Below are positions 51,461 through 60,528 of a stretch of 64,000 nt of DNA, piece after piece. The stretch covers positions 1 through 64,000 of the forward strand of contig CAWHBF010000012.1 of the NCBI GenBank assembly GCA_963827515.1, read 5' to 3'. The position numbers and the translations under genes are program-made. The stretch is from JABFSA01 sp963827515 (lineage in GTDB: Bacteria; Acidobacteriota; Vicinamibacteria; Vicinamibacterales; UBA2999). Numbering within the stretch: position 1 is the first letter of the stretch; each line of letters begins with the position of its first letter. The notes beneath the pieces were generated by a model. That model made no database searches. It was not told where the DNA came from and was given only the letters and a program-made list of their open reading frames with translations.

Positions 51461-52561
51461 ATGCGCCTGAAATTTGCCGCCCTGATCGTGGTACTCGTCG
51501 CCGGAACGGTTCTGCCCTCGGCACAGACTCGTCGCACGCTGGACATCTATGTCGTTGACGTGGAGGGCGGAAACGCCACGCTCTTTGTGACGCCGGCCGG
51601 CGAGTCGGTACTCATCGACGCCGGAAACGGTGGCGCTGCCGCGGCGCGGGATGCGGGACGCATCCTCGAGGCGACGAAGGATGCCGGCATCACACAGATC
51701 GACCATCACATCACGACGCACTGGCACGGCGATCACTTCGGTGCTCTCGAGGAGCTCGCTCGGCTGATCCCAATAAAGGCGTATTACGACCACGGTCCGA
51801 CGATTCAGCCCCAACCAGCATCAACCGAGTTTCTCGACAAGGTGTATCCGGCGCTCGTGGCCAAGGCAAAGCGGACCATCGTCAAGCCAGGAGACCGGAT
51901 TGCGCTCAAGGGACTCGAGTGGCGCATCGTCACTTCGGGTGGCCAGGTACTGCAATCGCCGCTGCCGGGCGCAGGCGCCCGGAACCCTTACTGCGCGGCG
52001 AACACGCTGCAGGAGCCGGATCCGACTGAAAACGCGCAGTCGGTCGGCAGCCACGTCACCTTCGGCAAGTTCCGCGTCGTCCATCCTGGCGATCTGACAT
52101 GGAACAAGGAGGTCGAGCTCATGTGCCCCTCGAACAGGCTCGGCACGACCGACCTGTTGATCGTCGGCCATCACGGGCAGGCCGTGTCGAACTCGGAGGT
52201 CATGGTCCACGCGCTTCGCCCACGGGTCTCGATCATCAACAACGGCACCCGCAAGGGTGGCCAGCCCTCGGCTATGAAAATCCTGTTGAACTCGCCTGGG
52301 CTTGAAGACGTCTGGCAGTCGCACTTCTCGCTCCTCAGCGGCCAGGAGTACACCGTTCCCGGCATGTTCATCGGGAACCTGTTCGACGAACAGCCCGAAG
52401 CGGTACCGGTTGCCGCCTGGACGGCGCCGCCTCAGGGCCAGCAGGCGCCACCGCCGCCCGCCCACAACGGAAAGGCGTACTGGTTCAAGGTCAGTGCACA
52501 GGAGGACGGATCTTTCACTGTGACCAACGCTCGGAACAGCCTCACGAAGAACTATCGTTAG
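51461..52561 (+). CDS. Secreted ComEC/Rec2-like MBL-fold hydrolase
   Basis: The leader MRLKFAALIVVLVAGTVLPS precedes a ComEC-type MBL domain: LDIYVVDVEGGNATLFVTPAGESVLIDAGN, canonical metal motif HITTHWHGDHFGAL, and GTTDLLIVGHHGQAVSNSEV with the HH pair of this group. The ComEC relatives include nucleases, but free secreted forms are common in Acidobacteriota with no known substrate. A Pro-rich stretch and a short C-terminal domain follow. The RBS before 51461 (GGAG) fits. Confidence 0.82.
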   Translation: MRLKFAALIVVLVAGTVLPSAQTRRTLDIYVVDVEGGNATLFVTPAGESVLIDAGNGGAAAARDAGRILEATKDAGITQIDHHITTHWHGDHFGALEELARLIPIKAYYDHGPTIQPQPASTEFLDKVYPALVAKAKRTIVKPGDRIALKGLEWRIVTSGGQVLQSPLPGAGARNPYCAANTLQEPDPTENAQSVGSHVTFGKFRVVHPGDLTWNKEVELMCPSNRLGTTDLLIVGHHGQAVSNSEVMVHALRPRVSIINNGTRKGGQPSAMKILLNSPGLEDVWQSHFSLLSGQEYTVPGMFIGNLFDEQPEAVPVAAWTAPPQGQQAPPPPAHNGKAYWFKVSAQEDGSFTVTNARNSLTKNYR

Positions 52562-53262
52562 CCGCTCACCTTGCCGCGCCGCAGCTCGTCGCCGAGGATG
52601 ATCGCCTCGGCGATTTCTTTCTTGGTCTTGCGCCGATCGCGGCTTTGGCGCTGAATCGTCAGGTACGCCTCTTCTTCCGTCACGCCGAGCTCGCGCTGCA
52701 GGATCCCCTTCGCACGGTCGATGACTTTTCGTGACTGTAGCCGCTCTGAGAGTTCCGTGTTCTCCACCTCGAGTCGCGCCATCTCGATTTCAGCGCCCAC
52801 GAGAAACCCAATCGTCGAGATGAGCTGAATCTCGCGGAGACTGTGCTCGTGCGGCTGGCCGTGCTGAAGGTTGATGACGCCCACGAGCTTGCCGCGGCTG
52901 AGCAGCGGCACCGACAGGAAGGCCTCATACCGATCTTCCGGCAGCTCGTTGAACACCCGGAATCGGGCATCCTCGAACGCATGACGCGCAACGGCGACAG
53001 GCGAGCGGTGCTTGGCCACCCAGCCGGTGATGCCCTGTCCTATGGGGATCTTCAGGCGGTCCACGACGTCGGGATGCGGATTCTTCGACGCACGAAGCAC
53101 GAGCTCGTTGTCCTGATTGAGGACGTAGATGAAACACGAATCACACTGCACGAGACTCGACACGAAGGTGACGACACGTGACAGCACGGCATGGAGCGGG
53201 TCGGCCGCCGCCATGCGGCTCCCGATCTCGTGGAGGAACTCTATTTCAGTTGGGTTGGTCAT
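52558..53262 (-). CDS. GAF-ANTAR transcription antitermination regulator
   Basis: An N-terminal GAF sensor domain (residues about 20-165, with ITGWVAKHRSPVAVARHAF and FLSVPLLSRGKLVGVINLQH) is joined to a C-terminal ANTAR RNA-binding domain (LQSRKVIDRAKGILQRELGV, EEEAYLTIQRQSRDRRKTKKEIAEAIIL). ANTAR proteins bind paired hexaloop hairpins in nascent transcripts and prevent termination. The signal and the target RNA are unknown. Its stop overlaps by four bases with the convergent MBL gene's end. MM at the start makes 53265 an alternative. Confidence 0.88.
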   Translation of the reverse strand: MTNPTEIEFLHEIGSRMAAADPLHAVLSRVVTFVSSLVQCDSCFIYVLNQDNELVLRASKNPHPDVVDRLKIPIGQGITGWVAKHRSPVAVARHAFEDARFRVFNELPEDRYEAFLSVPLLSRGKLVGVINLQHGQPHEHSLREIQLISTIGFLVGAEIEMARLEVENTELSERLQSRKVIDRAKGILQRELGVTEEEAYLTIQRQSRDRRKTKKEIAEAIILGDELRRGKVSG

Positions 53263-53265
53263 CAA

Positions 53266-54132
53266 CGGATTGCCCTGGTCTTAATCATTTGCGTGGCCTA
53301 GAGGGGAGAGGTGGCGGTGTAGCGCGCCGGGAGGCGGCCTTCACTGTCGAGGAGCGGGGTCGTGGCCGGCTCCGTCTCGACGATCGGACGCGGCGAACCC
53401 GTGCGCAACAGCGACCTTGGCGTCATCGCGAAGGTCACGCCGTCGTCGGTCGCCCGAGTGAGCAGCGGCAACGTATTCATCCAGGAACACCAATCCCATG
53501 CGACACCAGTCGCAACTCGTCGTGGTCGCTCGTCGTGGAGCGGGGGTTACACGAAGGGCACCTCGTTCGGAGGCCGCGAGGTGCGGTGCGCGTCATCGTG
53601 CTAGAGCGAGAGCAAAAGACGCGCCGAAGACGGGGCTGGCGTGGCCGATGCGGCGCCCACAGCGTGGGGGGCGTCACGAGTAGGACAATACACCCATCAT
53701 GAGGATGGGGCAAGATTCACATCACGACAATTTCGTCCATTTATCTGACTAAATAGACATTATTGGCGATACGTGGAACTGCTGCTCTTGTCGAGGTCGA
53801 CGCATTCAGGCAGAGCGGTTGATCGACTGGAGAGAGCGAACCAGCTGCGCGACCGAAATGTACGGCGAAATAAAATCATCTACAGATTTGTTGGGAGCAT
53901 CCCGGACGGCAAATCGAGCGGAACTGTAGCATCAACTCCTTTTTTGTGAATGCTTTATAGGCATGGAAGCTCGCCCATCCAACACGGAACGTGCCTTGCT
54001 GAAGTAGTGACCAGGGTCGGACGTCCTCCCTTTCACCTTCATCGACCGACGCCGCCGCAGCTTGTCTGAGCAGGGCGGAGAAGCGGGCTAAGATTACGCT
54101 CGTCACGGACGCGATCCGCCTTCGACCACACC
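53266..54132. other. Long region without a convincing gene, lower GC in its second half
   Basis: The first part (53295-53700) has an open minus-strand frame (53298-53480) and others near it that look like fragments of one degenerate gene (for example LVSHGIGVPG, then MNTLPLLTRATDDGVTF), but no family is recognised. The second part (53700-54000) is notably more AT-rich than the rest of the window (TAAATAGACATTATTGG, CTTTATAGGC) and holds no clear frame. It may be the scar of a lost mobile element. The promoter of the phosphofructokinase gene must lie near the end. Confidence 0.45.
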
Positions 54133-55524
54133 ATGAAGCGAATCGGAATTCTCACCGCCGGCGGCGACACCCCCGCGCTGAACGCCACGATTCAGGGCAC
54201 GGTGGTTCGCGCGAACCAGCTGCGCATAGAAGTCGTCGGTCTCATGAAGGGCTTCAACAGCCTCTTCAATCCGACCGTGCCGCACGTCCTCCTGAACCCG
54301 CTCTTCCAGGAGATCCCGGAGATCGATCCAACGATGGGCGGAACCCTCATCGGATCGTCGAGGGATTACGTCGATCCTGACAACAAGGAGGAGCTCGACA
54401 GCGTGGCCGCCCGGCTGGTCCGGTTGGGCATCGAGGGTCTTATCTGCGTCGGTGGTGACGGCACACTGAACGGCCTGCAGCCGCTGGCGGAACGCCTGCC
54501 GACGGTGCTCGCGCCAAAGACGATCGATAACGACCTCGGGCTGAACTACCCGAGCGAACCCGACGAGTGGATACGCGCTGACGACCCGGCGGCGCGTGGT
54601 GGCGTGCGGTATCGACGGATGGATTCCCAGGCGGTGTTCGACCTCGAGCAGGTCGTGAACTACGTCACGCCCGGCTACGCCACGGCGGTCTTCGTCTCGG
54701 CGAGCGGCGTCGAGCGTTTGCGCACGACGGCGGAAAGCCATCGGCGCATCGCGATTGTCGAAGTGATGGGCCGCCATTCCGGCTATATCGCGCTCGGATC
54801 CACCTACGGGCGCCCGGACATCGTGCTCGTCCCCGAAGTGCGCCTGGATCTCGATCTCCTCGTCGAACGCGTCAGGCAGATCTACGACCTGCAGAAGAAC
54901 GTCGTCATCGTCTGCGGCGAGGGCATCGTGGACGATCAGGGTCACGAGTTGGGGGCAGAGTCGAAGACTTTCGATCCGGCAGGCAATGTCGCGTTGAGCG
55001 GTGCCGCGGAGGCACTGCGCACCGCACTGATCCAGGCGCTCGGCGACGCCTATTTTCAGAAGTACCGGCGCAGCGAATCAGCCCGGGAGGCGATCTTCAC
55101 CAGAAAGGTCGGCCACACGCAGCGTGGAGGCAGGCCGATTCTGTTCGACCGCTTCTATGCCGCCCAGCTCGGGGCCAAGGCCGTCGAATTGCTCAACGAA
55201 GGGCGCAACAACGCCGTGGCCGTGCTGCAGTACAGCCGGTCAAAGGGCTTCAACGTCGAAGGTTACGACGCCAACCGCTTCCGTGACCGGTGGGGGCTCA
55301 TCCATGCACGACAGATGCACCCGGCACTCTACGACGCGAAACTCATGAAGCCGTCGCGCATGGGCATCGAGTACCTGTTGCCGATCTTCACGAATGCCAT
55401 CGGTGAGGACGACATGGAGCACACCCGCCAGACGCTCTTTGCCGCGGGAAACCTGACCCAGCCGTACCACTCGATCAACACGGACATCAACAAGCGGATC
55501 CGCTACCTGCGGGAGGACGTGTAG
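54133..55524 (+). CDS. 6-phosphofructokinase, group II/III like, with insertion
   Basis: The enzyme phosphorylates fructose 6-phosphate in glycolysis. Motifs are MKRIGILTAGGDTPALNATI, ICVGGDGTLNG (residues 107-113), APKTIDNDL (127-135) and VEVMGRHSGYIAL (209-221). Gly in GGDGT together with Lys in PKTIDND is the combination of plant and trypanosomal ATP-dependent enzymes, whereas PPi enzymes have GGDDT. About 45 residues (135-180, LNYPSEPDEWIRADDP...) are inserted before the effector-site strand, making it longer than bacterial PfkA (463 against about 320). ATP use is therefore favoured, but PPi cannot be excluded. The glgC gene follows after 28 bases. Confidence 0.85.
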   Translation: MKRIGILTAGGDTPALNATIQGTVVRANQLRIEVVGLMKGFNSLFNPTVPHVLLNPLFQEIPEIDPTMGGTLIGSSRDYVDPDNKEELDSVAARLVRLGIEGLICVGGDGTLNGLQPLAERLPTVLAPKTIDNDLGLNYPSEPDEWIRADDPAARGGVRYRRMDSQAVFDLEQVVNYVTPGYATAVFVSASGVERLRTTAESHRRIAIVEVMGRHSGYIALGSTYGRPDIVLVPEVRLDLDLLVERVRQIYDLQKNVVIVCGEGIVDDQGHELGAESKTFDPAGNVALSGAAEALRTALIQALGDAYFQKYRRSESAREAIFTRKVGHTQRGGRPILFDRFYAAQLGAKAVELLNEGRNNAVAVLQYSRSKGFNVEGYDANRFRDRWGLIHARQMHPALYDAKLMKPSRMGIEYLLPIFTNAIGEDDMEHTRQTLFAAGNLTQPYHSINTDINKRIRYLREDV

Positions 55525-55552
55525 TCCTCGCCGGCTGGCGATCGAAGGCGCA

Positions 55553-56788
55553 ATGCAGGAGAAGACGATCAGCATCATTCTGGCGGGTGGAGCCGGGTCG
55601 CGCCTGTATCCGCTGACGGCCGAACGCGCCAAGCCGGCCGTGCCCTTCGGGGGGCGATACCGCATTATCGACTTCACGCTCAGCAACTGTCTGCATTCGG
55701 GACTTCGTCGCATCCTCGTGCTCACACAGTACATGTCGCATTCACTGCAGCAGCACCTCCGCGACGGCTGGTCCATCTACAACTCGGACCTCGCGGAGTA
55801 CATCACCCCAGTTCCTCCACAGATGCGGACCGGGCAATCGTGGTACAGCGGGACGGCAGACGCGATCTACCAGAATCTCTTCCTGATGGAGGAGAGCGGC
55901 GCGGAATACGTGCTGATTCTCTCCGGCGATCACATCTACCGGATGGACTATGCAGCGATGCTGCAACGCCACCGCGACTCCAAAGCGGACGTGACCGTTG
56001 CGTGTCTGACGGTCGACCTCGAACAGGCCCGTGCGTTCGGGGTCATGACGGTCGATGCGCAGGACCGGGTCGTGTCCTTCGACGAAAAGCCGGAACAGCC
56101 CCAGGGCATGCCGGATGACCCTGGCCACGTGCTCGCATCAATGGGCGTGTACGTGTTCTCGATGAAGCTCCTGGCGGCCCTGCTGCGGGACGATCACGAT
56201 GCCGATTCGGGTCACGATTTCGGCAAGGACATCTTGCCCGCCATCGTGCGAACCCACCACGTGGCTGCCTATCGATTCGGCGGACAGAGCGGCCGCGTCA
56301 CGGCAGACCGCTATTGGCGGGACGTCGGGACGATCGATGCGTACTACGAAGCCAACATGGATCTGTTGAAGCCGCTGCCGCCGATCGACCTGTATCAAGG
56401 GGACTGGCCGATTCGCACCTACGAGGGCCAACATCCTCCGGCGCGCAGCGTGCCTGGCCGATCGGGTCGTGAAGCCGAAATCGTCAACTGCATGCTCGCG
56501 TCGGGCACGTTGATCATCGGCGCCACTGTGCGACACGTCATCCTGTTCCCCAGTGTCCGTGTCGAAGAGGGCGCGGTGATCGAGAATTCGCTCTTGTTCC
56601 AGGACGTCACGGTCGGAGAGGGCGCGCGGCTGCAGAACTGCATCATCGAGAAAGGCGTGTCGATCCCACCGGGCGAGAGTATCGGCTTCGATCCGGCAAG
56701 GGACGCCGAGCGCTTCACGATCTCCGACCGCGGCATCGTGGTCGTCGCCCGACGCGGCCGCCTGTCAGAGGACGCCGGGCTCCGGTAG
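55553..56788 (+). CDS. glgC: Glucose-1-phosphate adenylyltransferase
   Basis: The enzyme makes ADP-glucose for glycogen synthesis. The nucleotide-binding motif is IILAGGAGSRLYPLTAERAKPAVPFGG, followed by RIIDFTLSNCLHSG, YSGTADAIYQN, ILSGDHIYRMDY (catalytic Asp), FDEKPEQP and YWRDVGTIDAYYEANMDL. A left-handed beta-helix completes the C-terminus. The length of 411 residues is standard. It lies 28 bases behind phosphofructokinase and 21 bases before ppc, so the three form a likely operon. Confidence 0.95.
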   Translation: MQEKTISIILAGGAGSRLYPLTAERAKPAVPFGGRYRIIDFTLSNCLHSGLRRILVLTQYMSHSLQQHLRDGWSIYNSDLAEYITPVPPQMRTGQSWYSGTADAIYQNLFLMEESGAEYVLILSGDHIYRMDYAAMLQRHRDSKADVTVACLTVDLEQARAFGVMTVDAQDRVVSFDEKPEQPQGMPDDPGHVLASMGVYVFSMKLLAALLRDDHDADSGHDFGKDILPAIVRTHHVAAYRFGGQSGRVTADRYWRDVGTIDAYYEANMDLLKPLPPIDLYQGDWPIRTYEGQHPPARSVPGRSGREAEIVNCMLASGTLIIGATVRHVILFPSVRVEEGAVIENSLLFQDVTVGEGARLQNCIIEKGVSIPPGESIGFDPARDAERFTISDRGIVVVARRGRLSEDAGLR

Positions 56789-56809
56789 GCGACCGCGATA
56801 CCGTCGACC

Positions 56810-59455
56810 ATGCCGCCCGATCCGCACAGACCGCTTCGTGACGACGTGCGGCTGCTTGGCGACCTGCTGGGAGAGACCCTGCGAGCGCGCGCGGGAGAAG
56901 GGGTCTTCCACACGGTCGAGCGAGTGCGGGCGCTGGCAAAACGGGCCCGCAGCGGCCACGACACCGAGTTCGTGGTCCTCGCCGACGAGCTCTCGAGCGT
57001 GCCGCTCGACGACGCCCTGCCGATCGCACGCGCGTTCACGCACTTCCTGCACCTCGCCAACATCGCCGAACAGCATCACCGCACTCGCCGGCGACGGGCG
57101 TACCAACGCGACCCGCTCGCGCCGCCGCAGCGCGGATCGTGCGAAGACGGCTTCCGGCGTCTTCTGGCAGCCGGTGTCACAGCCGATCAGCTGCACGAGG
57201 CCGTTTGCGGTTTGCGTATCGAGCTCGTCCTGACCGCCCACCCAACCGAGGTAGCGCGCCGGCGGCTCGTGCAGAAGCACAACCGGATCGCCGCGGCGCT
57301 CGCCACGCGGGATCGCCCCGACTTGACCGCTCCGGAGCAGGATGAGCAAATCACCGCGATCCGGCGTGAGATCGCGACGGCGTGGGAAACGAGCGATATC
57401 CGTCAGCAACAACCCACGCCGATCGACGAGGTCCGCAGCGGTCTCATCGTCTTCGAGCAGAGCCTGTGGGATGCGCTGCCACGCTACGTGCGCAGTCTCG
57501 ATCGCGCGTTGTCGGCGACCACCGGGCGCGGCCTTCCGATCCTCGGAGCTCCTCTTCGATTTGGATCCTGGATCGGCGGCGATCGCGACGGGAACCCGAA
57601 CGTCACGCCGCTCGTCACCCGGCGGGCTTGCCTGCTGTCACGATGGACGGCGGCCGGTTTGTACCTGCAGGACCTGGACGCCCTCAGCGACGAGCTGACG
57701 CTGGAAACCGCGACGCCTGAACTCCGCGCGGCTGTTGGCAATGGTCGGCCCTATCGTGAGCTCCTGCGAACCGTCCGGGCCAGGATGCTGGCAACGCGGC
57801 GATGGGCCGAAGCCTCTCTTCGATCCGATGATGATGTGGCGCCAGACGCCGGTGTGTATCTGGACGTGGCCGAGTTGTCGGCATCGCTCCACCTCTGCTA
57901 CCGATCGCTCGTAGATACCGGGCAGGCGCTCGTCGCCTCGGGACGGCTGACCGACCTCCTCAGGCGCGTCTCAACGTTCGGCCTCACACTCGCGCCGATC
58001 GATATCCGCCAGGACTCCGCCAGGCACACGGCTGCCCTCGCCGCGATCACGTCGGCGGTCGGGCTCGGGTCCTACGCTGACTGGGACGAGCCGACGCGCA
58101 TCGCGTTTCTCGTCCGTGAACTCGCGGGCCGGCGTCCCCTCATCCCCGCGAATCTCGAAGCCGCACCCGATGTGCAGGACGTGCTCGATACGTTTCGCTT
58201 GATCGCCCGCACTCCACCTGGCTCCCTGGGCGCGTATGTGATTACGATGACGCGAAGCGCCTCGGATGTGCTGGCCGTGGAGTTGCTGCAGAAGGAGGCG
58301 CGCGTGCCGGTACCACGACGCGTTGTCCCGCTCTTCGAAACGTCGCGCGATCTGCAGAACGCCGGCAGAGTGCTTGACGTATTGTTCGAGCACCCGTGGT
58401 ACCGCGCCCGAACGGGCGGACGCCAGGAAGTGATGCTCGGGTATTCCGACTCGGCCAAAGACGTCGGCCGCCTCACCGCCGGCTGGGAACTGTACAAAGC
58501 TCAAGAGGAGATCGTCGCGTCGTGCATCCGTCACGACATGGCGGTCACGCTGTTCCACGGTCGGGGCGGGAGCGTGGGACGGGGCGGTGGACCCACGCAC
58601 CTGGCGATACAGTCGCAGCCGCCTGGGTCGATCGACGGAACGCTTCGCGTGACCGAACAGGGCGAGATGTTGCAGGCGCTCTTCGGCCTTCCCGACATCG
58701 CGGTGCGGACCATGGAGGTCTACACGACCGGGACGCTCGATGCGTGGCTGGTCCCAGCCCGCGCGCCATCACGAGAGTGGCGAGACTGCATGGACCGTCT
58801 CGCGACGGACGCGCGAGAGACCTATCGACGTGTCGTGTACACCGACCCGCGGTTCATCGACTACTTCCGCACGTCAACGCCGCAGGCCGAAATCGGAGAA
58901 CTCAACATCGGAAGTCGGCCGGCGCGGCGCGGCGGCGGCACCGGCGTCACCGACCTCCGAGCCATTCCGTGGCAGTTTGCCTGGACGCAGACACGGCTCA
59001 TGTTGGGCGCCTGGCTGGGAGTCGAAGACGCGCTCGACCTCGCCGTCGCGCGGGGCGAGCGCGATCGCCTGATCGAGATGTATCGCGAATGGCCGCATTT
59101 CCAGTCGGCGATCGGGCTGATCGAAATGGTGCTTGCCAAGGCCGACAGCCGCATCGCCGCCGAGTACGATCGACGGCTCGTTCCTGAGGATCTGCAGCCG
59201 GTTGGCGCGGAGCTGCGCGGGAGACTGGGTCGGGCGATTCGAGGCGTTCTCGCTGTCACCGGTCATGGTGAATTGCTGCAGTCGAACCCTGTCATCCGCC
59301 GCTCGATCGACGTGCGCAACCCGTATATCGATCCGCTCAATCTCGTGCAGGTGGAGCTGCTGCGTCGGGTACGTGAGGCGCCGGATCCACGGGCCCAGAC
59401 GGCGCTCCGGGTGACCGTCAACGGCATCGCCGCCGGCTTGCGTAACACCGGCTAG
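56810..59455 (+). CDS. ppc: Phosphoenolpyruvate carboxylase
   Basis: The enzyme carboxylates phosphoenolpyruvate to oxaloacetate. It is 881 residues long, as usual. The catalytic histidine is in LVLTAHPTEVARR; FGSWIGGDRDGNPNVTP, MLGYSDSAKDVGR, FHGRGGSVGRGGGPTH and SRPARRGG are further active-site motifs. RAIPWQFAWTQTR and the terminal NTG are conserved. Its grouping with glgC and phosphofructokinase links anaplerosis to glycogen turnover. Confidence 0.95.
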   Translation: MPPDPHRPLRDDVRLLGDLLGETLRARAGEGVFHTVERVRALAKRARSGHDTEFVVLADELSSVPLDDALPIARAFTHFLHLANIAEQHHRTRRRRAYQRDPLAPPQRGSCEDGFRRLLAAGVTADQLHEAVCGLRIELVLTAHPTEVARRRLVQKHNRIAAALATRDRPDLTAPEQDEQITAIRREIATAWETSDIRQQQPTPIDEVRSGLIVFEQSLWDALPRYVRSLDRALSATTGRGLPILGAPLRFGSWIGGDRDGNPNVTPLVTRRACLLSRWTAAGLYLQDLDALSDELTLETATPELRAAVGNGRPYRELLRTVRARMLATRRWAEASLRSDDDVAPDAGVYLDVAELSASLHLCYRSLVDTGQALVASGRLTDLLRRVSTFGLTLAPIDIRQDSARHTAALAAITSAVGLGSYADWDEPTRIAFLVRELAGRRPLIPANLEAAPDVQDVLDTFRLIARTPPGSLGAYVITMTRSASDVLAVELLQKEARVPVPRRVVPLFETSRDLQNAGRVLDVLFEHPWYRARTGGRQEVMLGYSDSAKDVGRLTAGWELYKAQEEIVASCIRHDMAVTLFHGRGGSVGRGGGPTHLAIQSQPPGSIDGTLRVTEQGEMLQALFGLPDIAVRTMEVYTTGTLDAWLVPARAPSREWRDCMDRLATDARETYRRVVYTDPRFIDYFRTSTPQAEIGELNIGSRPARRGGGTGVTDLRAIPWQFAWTQTRLMLGAWLGVEDALDLAVARGERDRLIEMYREWPHFQSAIGLIEMVLAKADSRIAAEYDRRLVPEDLQPVGAELRGRLGRAIRGVLAVTGHGELLQSNPVIRRSIDVRNPYIDPLNLVQVELLRRVREAPDPRAQTALRVTVNGIAAGLRNTG

Positions 59456-59476
59456 AGACCGCTTTTCGATGTCGGA

Positions 59477-59562
59477 CGTAGAGCGGAGCGTTTAGCCTCC
59501 GCGGACACGCGCACGCTGAAGCGTGCGCTCTACGGCGAATCCGGCTGAAGCCGACACTACGC
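59477..59562. repeat. Composite palindromic repeat after ppc
   Basis: The order is GTAGAGCGGAGCG, then TTTAGCCTCCGC, then an inverted class B unit (core GCGCACGCTGAAGCGTGCGC), then a half class A unit (TCCGGCTGAAGCCGACACTAC). It resembles 18838-18977 and lies 20 bases after the ppc stop, where a terminator would be expected. Confidence 0.78.
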
Positions 59563-60045
59563 GAAGACGGGGACGGCACCCGGCCGCGGTGGCCGGTCGC
59601 CGAGGACATCACGGTCTTCGGCGGCTGGCGGGGCTATCTGGCGTCGATCGCCGAGTGGCCGGCTGTCCGGTAGCGATCGAGCGACGCGACGCGCAGCGTC
59701 CATCACGGACCCGCAACCCTCTGATGCTTTCAACCCATAGAGCAGACAACAGTTACCGACGGCCGTGGGTCTCGCGGCGACGACTGCCAGGTGGCGACAC
59801 TAATGTCTCTAACCCACGTTGAATCGACGACAGTGTCGCACTCCATCAGCGCGGAGCCCTCCTGGCGCATGCCAGCCCCATTGCCCAACCGCGAAAAACC
59901 TGACGGATCCACGCGCTCGCATGGCCGTCCGATCTCGATCGGACTGAGTGGCGACATTACTGTAAAAGACAAGCAGTATAGCTACACTAGTGTCTGCTAA
60001 TCATCATGCTGCCGGCGTCGCGCGTCTGGTTGCGAGAGGCCTGTG
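59563..60045. other. Intergenic region with an imperfect direct repeat
   Basis: No gene is supported. A frame at about 59565-59673 ends VFGGWRGYLASIAEWPAVR and could be the remnant of a gene tail. Two related segments, GTGGCGACACTAATGT (about 59791) and GTGGCGACATTACTGT (about 59949), match at 14 of 16 bases. Such repeats resemble the ends of IS21-like elements, but no transposase is present. Confidence 0.4.
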
Positions 60046-60297
60046 CTACTCCTTCGACCGCGTCCCGGCGACCTTCTTGACGTGTACCGGTGTCTGGGTC
60101 TCCAGCAACTCCCGTTCGGCTCTCAACCACTGGCTGACGTCGTCTCCTCCCCCTTCCATGAGGAAGAGCTCGTAGGCACGCAGCGCAATCTGTTCGTGGG
60201 GGACGAACGGCGTGTCCGCTGGCTTGAGGCGAGAGGACTTGGCCACCAGACGTGGGCCTGCTCGTGCGACCGCATCCGGACTCTTGGTTCGTGGCAT
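60046..60297 (-). CDS. DUF2934 small protein
   Basis: The 83-residue protein has a basic N-terminal tail (MPRTKSPDAVARAGPRLVAK) and a DUF2934 helix pair (HEQIALRAYELFLMEGGGDDVSQWLRAERELLE). DUF2934 proteins are small, common in Acidobacteriota and Proteobacteria, and of unknown function. The ATG at 60297 is well supported by AGGAGG upstream (nine bases). It is divergent from the ATP-grasp cluster. Confidence 0.8.
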   Translation of the reverse strand: MPRTKSPDAVARAGPRLVAKSSRLKPADTPFVPHEQIALRAYELFLMEGGGDDVSQWLRAERELLETQTPVHVKKVAGTRSKE

Positions 60298-60528
60298 GGC
60301 AAAAAACCTCCTGAAGATCGAACGGCGCGCGTAGCGCGCGCGGTCAGAATCTCTCGCAAATGAGCAAGATAAGGGCCAACTCACTCGCATTGCGAAGCGA
60401 GGCCACGCATGCAGCGGCAGCGGCACCGTCGGACAGGCAATCGGTCGCGGCACGATCCTCGCATAGCGTCCAGCCACACGTGGTAAGAATGAGGCGCCGA
60501 CGGCCAGCGCACTGCGAGGACACAGCTG

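Noticed and set aside
53298..53480. 60-residue minus-strand frame after the ANTAR gene
   Set aside because: No ribosome-binding site or family; treated as a possible gene fragment only.
59791..60000. 69-residue plus-strand frame between ppc and DUF2934
   Set aside because: No motif or ribosome-binding site, and it is bounded by the direct repeat.
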